NCBI GenBank assembly: GCA_002437285.1
Contig: DJOV01000066.1
Coordinates: 1 to 36,962, forward strand
Reading direction: 5' to 3'
DNA from: Prevotella sp. UBA6429
GTDB lineage: Bacteria; Bacteroidota; Bacteroidia; Bacteroidales; Bacteroidaceae
DNA: 36,962 nucleotides
Under the pieces are notes generated by a model that worked only from the letters and a program-made list of their open reading frames with translations, made no database searches and was not told where the DNA came from. Every line of letters begins with the position of its first letter. The stretch's first letter is position 1. Below, piece by piece: positions 32,473 to 36,962 of the stretch. Both the position numbers and the translations under genes were made by a program.

Positions 32473-34377
32473 TTATAATAGATGCTTCTCCACATAGTTG
32501 ACGATGCTGGCGTCGGTGGTCCTGATGACCTGGAGGTCATGGTAAAGGCGCAGCCGGAACCGCCACATGCGGCAATAGAAGAACACGCCCAGCGGCACGA
32601 AGAGCGCCGAGACGATGTTGAGCCACCGCCGCTCGAAGGGGCGCGTGTGCGCCTTGACGGCCAGCACCGGATAGCAGTTGATATCGTGCAGCACCTGGCG
32701 GTCGCGCGTGTTAGAGAGGTCCTCGATGACCGCCTCGAGCTGCTGGCTGAGACGCTCGATCTCATGGTCGGGCTGATACCTGAAGAACACCTTGACCACA
32801 CTGGGCGGCGACTTCAGGTTGTGTTCCTTCGCATAGGCCGTCACGCTGGCGCTCACCTCACGAAGGCTCCTCGCATCAGCGGCATAGTCGGGTTCATGGA
32901 TGATGATTTCCTTGCCAGCGATGTGGCGCTTCTCGCGCAGTCCGAGGGCTCTCATGAAGAGGCTTCGCCACAGGTCAGCGTTGAAGACCATGGAGTCGCG
33001 GCATGCCTTATAGGTGATAAACACGGCTGCAGGCAGCAGCACGCCCATGGCCAGGGTCTTGCCGAACCACACGTCCCACGTGCCCTGGCGCGCCATGCGA
33101 TAGCCCACGTTGTCGAGGACGTAATAGATGATAAACACGACCACGGACACGATGACCGGCACGCCCAGTCCGCCCTTGCGGATGATGGCGCCAAGGGGCG
33201 CGCCGATGAAGAAGAACAACAGGCACTGCAGGGCCAGGGTAAACTTGTTGATAGCTTCTATCTGGTGTTCGCGCAGGAGCCGGTCATTGTCTTTGGTGAT
33301 CATGCCCTTAAACTCCAGGTCGCTCACCTCGTTCTGCACACGCGAGAGTGCCTCGCTGTAAATCTGCTGTTTCTGGTCGCGGCTTTTCTGCTCCAGCAAC
33401 TTGTCGATGTCGAAGTCCTTCGACAAGCCTCGGTGCACGGCCTGCGCCGAGTCCTTGGGCGTGAGCACAGGCGTTGGGTAATAGAGGCGCTTGGCATCCT
33501 CATAGAAGGCGCGTCCCACACTGTCATAGGTGCTGTTGAGCGAGTCCATCGCATGGGCGATCTGCCCGAGGCTTTTCGACCGCGCATCGCTTGAGAGCAA
33601 CGACGCGTCTGTCATGTTGAAGTCGCCGTCGAAGTCGAGCAGGATGCGCTTGGCTATGAAACTCTCGCGGCGGTAGGGCACGGCGGCGCTGGTGGAGAAC
33701 TCTTGCGACTGCATGTTCTCAAACCACTCGCCACTCCAGAGCGTCAGCTGGAGGTGCTTCTTCTCCGCCGTCGACTGCAACATGCCCGAGTCGGCCAGGA
33801 TGATGGCGGCGTCCTCGAAGCTTTGCGTCATGCGGTAGATCATGATGCCATAGAGCTTGCCTGTCTTGAGGTCTTTCTTCTGCACATAGATGTTGCAGTT
33901 GGGGATGCCGTCATAGAAGATGCCCTCGGGTATTTCGAGCTCGGGGCTTTTCTGCTTCATTGACACCAGCAACTGTGATATCTTCAGGTAAGAACTGGGG
34001 CCGACGTTGTTTTGGAAATAAAACGACCCCAGGCAGATGAGCAACGACACGACAATCAGCGAGCGGAAGGTCTGCATGAGCGATATGCCCGCCGACTTGA
34101 TGGCGGTCAGCTCGCTGCTCTCACCCAAATTGCCGAAGGTGATCAGGCTACTCAAGAGAATGGCCAACGGCAAGGCTTGGGGTACGAGCATCAAGGCCAT
34201 GTACCACAAGAACTGGGCCATGACCTCCAGCGAGAGTCCCTTGCCGATCAGCACATTGATATACCTCCACAGGAACTGCATCATCAGCACAAACTGGCAG
34301 ATGAAAAACGTTCCCACAAAGAGGAGGGCGAACTGTCGGACAATGAATATGTCGAGTTTCTTAATACGAAAGTTCAT
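32473..34377 (-). CDS. LptF/LptG-type (YjgP/YjgQ) permease with long C-terminal extension
   Basis: The 634-residue membrane protein has three helices in the first 120 residues (FALLFVGTFFICQFVLMMQF, then ALPLAILLSSLITFG, then LIVVSLLICLG), a periplasmic beta-jellyroll region, and three further helices around 365-470 with FIGAPLGAIIRKGGLG. This is the layout of LptF/LptG, the permease pair that extracts LPS from the inner membrane for LptC/A/D. After the sixth helix comes an extension of about 150 residues, cytoplasmic in character, with one more hydrophobic pair near the C-terminus; the E. coli proteins (about 360 residues) lack it. The ATG at 34425 is nearly at the transcription start; the internal one at 34377 gives the usual MNFRIKKLDIFI beginning. 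Confidence 0.85.
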   Translation of the reverse strand: MNFRIKKLDIFIVRQFALLFVGTFFICQFVLMMQFLWRYINVLIGKGLSLEVMAQFLWYMALMLVPQALPLAILLSSLITFGNLGESSELTAIKSAGISLMQTFRSLIVVSLLICLGSFYFQNNVGPSSYLKISQLLVSMKQKSPELEIPEGIFYDGIPNCNIYVQKKDLKTGKLYGIMIYRMTQSFEDAAIILADSGMLQSTAEKKHLQLTLWSGEWFENMQSQEFSTSAAVPYRRESFIAKRILLDFDGDFNMTDASLLSSDARSKSLGQIAHAMDSLNSTYDSVGRAFYEDAKRLYYPTPVLTPKDSAQAVHRGLSKDFDIDKLLEQKSRDQKQQIYSEALSRVQNEVSDLEFKGMITKDNDRLLREHQIEAINKFTLALQCLLFFFIGAPLGAIIRKGGLGVPVIVSVVVFIIYYVLDNVGYRMARQGTWDVWFGKTLAMGVLLPAAVFITYKACRDSMVFNADLWRSLFMRALGLREKRHIAGKEIIIHEPDYAADARSLREVSASVTAYAKEHNLKSPPSVVKVFFRYQPDHEIERLSQQLEAVIEDLSNTRDRQVLHDINCYPVLAVKAHTRPFERRWLNIVSALFVPLGVFFYCRMWRFRLRLYHDLQVIRTTDASIVNYVEKHLL

Positions 34378-34432
34378 AAACCATCTTCGCTTGGCACCTT
34401 TTCCCACATCGAGGCTTGGCGCCAATTGTGTG

Positions 34433-34440
34433 CAAAGTTA
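34433..34440 (-). promoter_or_regulatory. Bacteroidetes -7 promoter element (TAACTTTG)
   Basis: Perfect TAnnTTTG on the minus strand, about 56 bases before the preferred start of the LptF/LptG-type gene; it probably also serves ribBA. Confidence 0.65.
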
Positions 34441-34530
34441 ATGGAAAATTATAAGAATCCGCCACTTTTCCACCACTTTATCGCTTCGCTTAACGTTTAT
34501 TGTCAACCCCTGTGGCGCGTCAGCACGCCT

Positions 34531-34564
34531 CCCACGTCCTCATCCGCCGGAACGAGGACACGGG
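34531..34564 (-). terminator. Possible terminator hairpin after the phosphoesterase gene
   Basis: Segments 34531-34541 and 34554-34564 can form an 11-bp stem with two G-U pairs around a 12-base loop on the minus strand, 16 bases after the stop at 34580. There is no T-run after it, so termination is uncertain. Confidence 0.3.
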
Positions 34565-34579
34565 GGCGCGGCATTTCTC

Positions 34580-35419
34580 CTATTTCTTGCTGAGCTGCAA
34601 GGTCAGCTTGCCGATGAAGATGCCACTCTTGCCATTCTGGTCCACGGGCACTGGCTTGCCGTCGAGATTGTTGACGTAGCGCAGGGTCTTGAAGTAGGTG
34701 TGGCTGTGCCCGCCAAGCACCAGGTCGATGCCCCGCGTATGGCAGATCACCTCCTGGTCACCCATGCCTTGCTCCTCCCATCCCAGGTGAGACAGGCAGA
34801 TGACGAGGTCACACTTCTCCCTGTGCAGCAGGTCGGCCATCTTCTGCGCCGTCGTCACGGGGTCCACATACTGCGTCTTGCCGTAGTTGCGCCGGTCCAC
34901 CAGCCCCTCGAGCTTGGGGGCGAGGGCGAACACACCAATCTTCAGCCCCTTGTGTCGAAGGATGACATAGGGCTTGACGATATGCTGCAAGTCATACTCC
35001 GAGAAAACATAATTGGAACAGATGATGGGGAAGTTGAAGTGCGAGAAGACCCGCGCCATATTCTCCAGTCCGAAATCAAACTCATGGTTGCCGATGGTCC
35101 CGGCCGCATAGCCCATCTGGTTCATCAGCCCCACCTCCACGTCGCCCTTGAAGAGCGTGTAGTAAGGCGATCCTTGCGAGAAGTCGCCACTGTCGAAGAG
35201 CAACAAGTCGGGATCCTTGGCGCGCTCCTCATGGAGCATGGCGATACGCCGGAGAAAGCCTCCGCGGCCCGCCAGCAGCGTGTCGGCCAGGGCGGCACTG
35301 AGCGGCATGACGCAAGAGTGGGTGTCGTTGGTGTGCAGAATGGTCAGCGTGCGCTGGCCAAAGGCGGTGGCCACACATAGCATCAGGGTGGCCATGGTCA
35401 TCAGCAGTTTATTTTTCAT
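34580..35419 (-). CDS. 5'-nucleotidase/metallophosphoesterase catalytic domain protein
   Basis: The 279-residue protein has a signal peptide (cleavage near Ala-Phe-Gly-Gln, residue 22). Its catalytic domain corresponds to the N-terminal half of UshA-type 5'-nucleotidases: LTILHTNDTHS (first metal ligands), DSGDFSQGSPYY, TIGNHEFDFG with the Asn-His-Glu motif, VICLSHLGWEEQG and GGHSHTYF. The usual C-terminal substrate-binding domain is missing here and is encoded by the preceding gene, which overlaps the start by 11 bases. It probably hydrolyses nucleotides or related phosphoesters in the periplasm. A longer in-frame start at 35614 would lack a signal peptide and lie inside the upstream gene. 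Confidence 0.88.
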   Translation of the reverse strand: MKNKLLMTMATLMLCVATAFGQRTLTILHTNDTHSCVMPLSAALADTLLAGRGGFLRRIAMLHEERAKDPDLLLFDSGDFSQGSPYYTLFKGDVEVGLMNQMGYAAGTIGNHEFDFGLENMARVFSHFNFPIICSNYVFSEYDLQHIVKPYVILRHKGLKIGVFALAPKLEGLVDRRNYGKTQYVDPVTTAQKMADLLHREKCDLVICLSHLGWEEQGMGDQEVICHTRGIDLVLGGHSHTYFKTLRYVNNLDGKPVPVDQNGKSGIFIGKLTLQLSKK

Positions 35420-36173
35420 AAGTGATCCTCCCTTCCACTTGTGCGCTGACGGCCTTTCCCTCAGCGGCTTGTTGCTTGAAATAGTTGACGATGATATGCC
35501 TGACATCGTTCTCCTCGCCCTGCGGCGATACCTCCTGGGTCTTTGCCTTGAAGGCGTCGAGGTGGTCGTTGCCCTGAGCCAGGTAGTCGAGCGTGGCGAT
35601 GCGATAGGTGGCATTGGGGTCGACGGGCTTGCCGTGGAGCGTGACCGAGCGCAACTGCCTGTCGGCCGAGATGACCATCTTCACCCCATGGCTGACGCCC
35701 TCGCCACCCACACGGGCAATCTCCCGGAAGAGCTGCAGGGTCTTCTCGCCGGTGAGGGTTAGAAAACAGATGTGGTTCTCAAACGGGGCCACGTCGAGCA
35801 CGTCGCCATAGGTGACGTCGCCCGCTGCAAAGGCGGCACGGATGCCTCCCATGTTGTAGACCCCGAAGTCGGGCTTCTCGCCAAAGGCCTGGCCGCCCCA
35901 CACGAGGATGTCGGCCAGCAGGTTGCTCTCGTCACTCTCCGGACGGTGTGCGGCCATGTAGTGGTCCGCCCGACCCACGACAGGACTCATGATGGAGTCC
36001 ACCCGTTGCTTATAGGGTGCCAGGAAGGCTGCGGCTTGCTTGTCGGGGCGCGCGTCGTAGCGCTTGTCCACCAGGATGCGCGTGCGCTCCACGCCGGCCA
36101 GCTGGTAATGCGACCTGCAACCGGTGAGCAGCAGGGGCAGGGCCAGCGAAGCCAAATAGTATTTCTTCAACAT
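35409..36173 (-). CDS. 5'-nucleotidase C-terminal domain lipoprotein
   Basis: The 254-residue lipoprotein has the lipobox Leu-Thr-Gly-Cys with Cys19. The mature part is the C-terminal substrate-binding domain of 5'-nucleotidases: SNLLADILVW, FGVYNMGGIRAAFAAGDVTYGDVLDVAPFEN (here across about residues 102-132) and YRIATLDYLAQGNDHLDAF. In one-chain enzymes this domain stacks the nucleobase next to the catalytic domain; here it is a separate, lipid-anchored protein encoded first. Overlap with the catalytic gene implies coupled synthesis and probably assembly of a two-chain enzyme (inference). The promoter at 36194-36201 precedes it closely. Confidence 0.88.
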   Translation of the reverse strand: MLKKYYLASLALPLLLTGCRSHYQLAGVERTRILVDKRYDARPDKQAAAFLAPYKQRVDSIMSPVVGRADHYMAAHRPESDESNLLADILVWGGQAFGEKPDFGVYNMGGIRAAFAAGDVTYGDVLDVAPFENHICFLTLTGEKTLQLFREIARVGGEGVSHGVKMVISADRQLRSVTLHGKPVDPNATYRIATLDYLAQGNDHLDAFKAKTQEVSPQGEENDVRHIIVNYFKQQAAEGKAVSAQVEGRITYEK

Positions 36174-36193
36174 AATCTTTTGTTTTTGTTTTG

Positions 36194-36201
36194 CAAAGGT
36201 A
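36194..36201 (-). promoter_or_regulatory. Bacteroidetes -7 promoter element (TACCTTTG)
   Basis: Perfect TAnnTTTG on the minus strand, 20 bases before the start codon of the 5'-nucleotidase C-domain gene. It is divergent from the rplS promoter about 100 bases away. Confidence 0.65.
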
Positions 36202-36298
36202 CACATTCTTTGTCGCTTGACTGTGGAGGAAGCGTGAATAAAATGTTAAAAAAGAAAGATTTTTGTCTTTCCTTACAATCTGTTTGGCTGAAAAGCCG

Positions 36299-36306
36299 TA
36301 CCTTTG
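36299..36306 (+). promoter_or_regulatory. Bacteroidetes -7 promoter element (TACCTTTG)
   Basis: Perfect TAnnTTTG on the plus strand, about 90 bases before the rplS start codon. Confidence 0.65.
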
Positions 36307-36311
36307 CACAG

Positions 36312-36395
36312 CTTTTCGGCCTGACCGCTGGTTGGGGGACGAGTCCTCATGCTACGTCGGGTTGGTGAGACAAACAATTTTTAATCAAAACAACA
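36312..36395 (+). promoter_or_regulatory. Leader of rplS, possible autoregulatory RNA
   Basis: The leader has a GC-rich first part (36312-36366) able to form short alternative stems, for example GGGGA with TCCTC around 36335-36346, or GACG with CGTC enclosing it. It then has an AT-rich, unstructured stretch up to the ATG. L19 leader motifs are described in Flavobacteria; whether this is one cannot be told without a covariance model. Confidence 0.3.
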
Positions 36396-36755
36396 ATGGA
36401 TTTAATTAAAGTTGCTGAGGAAGCATTTGCAACCGGCAAGCAGTTCCCCACCTTCAAGCCGGGTGACACTGTAACTGTCGCTTACAAAATCGTCGAGGGT
36501 AACAAACAGCGTATTCAGCTCTATCGCGGCGTGGTCATCAAGATCAACGGCGAGGGCAACAAGAAGCGTTTCACCGTCCGTAAGATGTCTGGAACCGTGG
36601 GTGTGGAGCGTATCTTCCCCATCGAGTCACCGAGCATCGACTCCATCGAGGTCAACAAGCACGGTAAGGTGCGTCGCGCCAAGCTTTACTATCTGCGTAA
36701 GCTCACCGGTAAGGCTGCCCGCATCAAGGAGAAGCGCGTGATCACCAACGCCTAA
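36396..36755 (+). CDS. rplS: 50S ribosomal protein L19
   Basis: The 119-residue protein is a full-length L19, located at the interface of the ribosomal subunits. Landmarks are FKPGDTVTVAYKIVEGNKQRIQLYRGVVIKI, here at about residues 20-50, TVRKMSGTVGVERIFPIESPSIDSIEV, and the basic C-terminal KVRRAKLYYLRKLTGKAARIKEKR. Its codon use is noticeably biased, as expected for a ribosomal gene. It stands alone, with its own promoter and terminator, and lacks the rpsP-rimM-trmD neighbours found in proteobacteria. Confidence 0.97.
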   Translation: MDLIKVAEEAFATGKQFPTFKPGDTVTVAYKIVEGNKQRIQLYRGVVIKINGEGNKKRFTVRKMSGTVGVERIFPIESPSIDSIEVNKHGKVRRAKLYYLRKLTGKAARIKEKRVITNA

Positions 36756-36807
36756 TCCTTTGCTTGACACCGCCCGCCCACAGGAGGTGTGGCGGACAAG
36801 ATTTAAG

Positions 36808-36852
36808 CAGGAGGCAAACATCCCAAACGGGGTGTTTGTCTCCTGTTCGTTT
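36808..36852 (+). terminator. Rho-independent terminator after rplS
   Basis: Arms 36808-36824 and 36829-36845 form a 17-bp stem with two G-U pairs and a 4-base loop, followed by a T-rich tail (TTCGTTT). It lies 53 bases after the rplS stop. From 36853 to the window end I see no gene. Confidence 0.8.
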
Positions 36853-36962
36853 AGGCACCTACCGACCGATGCATGCGCCACACTCACATGACTGGGCATC
36901 CACGGGGGGAAGGAAAATCCTCAGGAGCATCCTGCAAAATAGCGGACAATGTATATAAAAAA

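Noticed and set aside
32482..33594. A 370-codon antisense frame within the permease gene
   Set aside because: Sense-strand membrane helices and family motifs explain the region; the antisense product is His/Asp/Glu/Arg-rich without any motif.

Overview
The window is chromosomal DNA of a Bacteroidales bacterium, most likely of the Prevotella group. The evidence is threefold. Most transcription units with a visible promoter carry the Bacteroidetes -7 element TAnnTTTG. The gene content includes GldH, a PorT-like barrel, RicT, a DoxX/thioredoxin-like fusion, ExbB-ExbD-ExbD-TonB with a PstS-like lipoprotein, and a split 5'-nucleotidase. The protein sequences also look like Bacteroides/Prevotella families. 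Species was not determined. Nearly all genes are core housekeeping or envelope genes. I see no tRNA, rRNA, CRISPR array, phage or intact transposase.

Layout. 1-330: intergenic DNA with a roughly 187 bp inverted-repeat-bounded element. 331-6587 (+): a lipoprotein, a duplicated-domain DUF1599 protein, a DoxX-like membrane protein, tpiA, a SPOR-domain protein, folE, a lipoprotein and xth; DUF1599-doxX-tpiA are joined by ATGA overlaps. A perfect 20-bp-stem terminator separates these from 6669-8763 (-): a membrane-anchored GH25 lysozyme with a natural His-rich tail, and a secreted protein with a TonB C-terminal domain. 9040-15381 (+): an Fsr-like exporter, a HAD phosphatase, an RHS remnant and a MITE-like element in the only large internal gap, then metF, holB-like, ricT and gldH. 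A terminator with a tandemly duplicated arm separates these from 15514-21883 (-): a cell-shape operon read as purH(N-domain)-mreB-mreC-mreD-mrdA-rodA.

22134-23458 holds a convergent pair: a small secreted protein and the PorT-like barrel. A 56-residue 2[4Fe-4S] ferredoxin follows at 23676. 24115-29677 (-) is an energised-transport operon, read exbB-exbD-exbD-tonB-pstS-like-TPR. 29859-36173 (-) holds aspC, ribBA, a long LptF/LptG-type permease, and a 5'-nucleotidase split into two genes in reversed domain order. rplS (L19) closes the window on the + strand.

The genes serve central metabolism (tpiA, metF, folE, ribBA, purH, aspC), envelope growth (mre/mrd/rodA, lptF-like, GH25, SPOR) and outer-membrane energy coupling (ExbB/ExbD/TonB). 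I found no clearly new multi-gene system. The points most worth a second look are the purH gene reduced to its IMP cyclohydrolase domain, the RHS remnant cut by a MITE-like element, the inverted-repeat element at the left edge, the TonB/PstS/TPR operon, and several regulatory hairpins.
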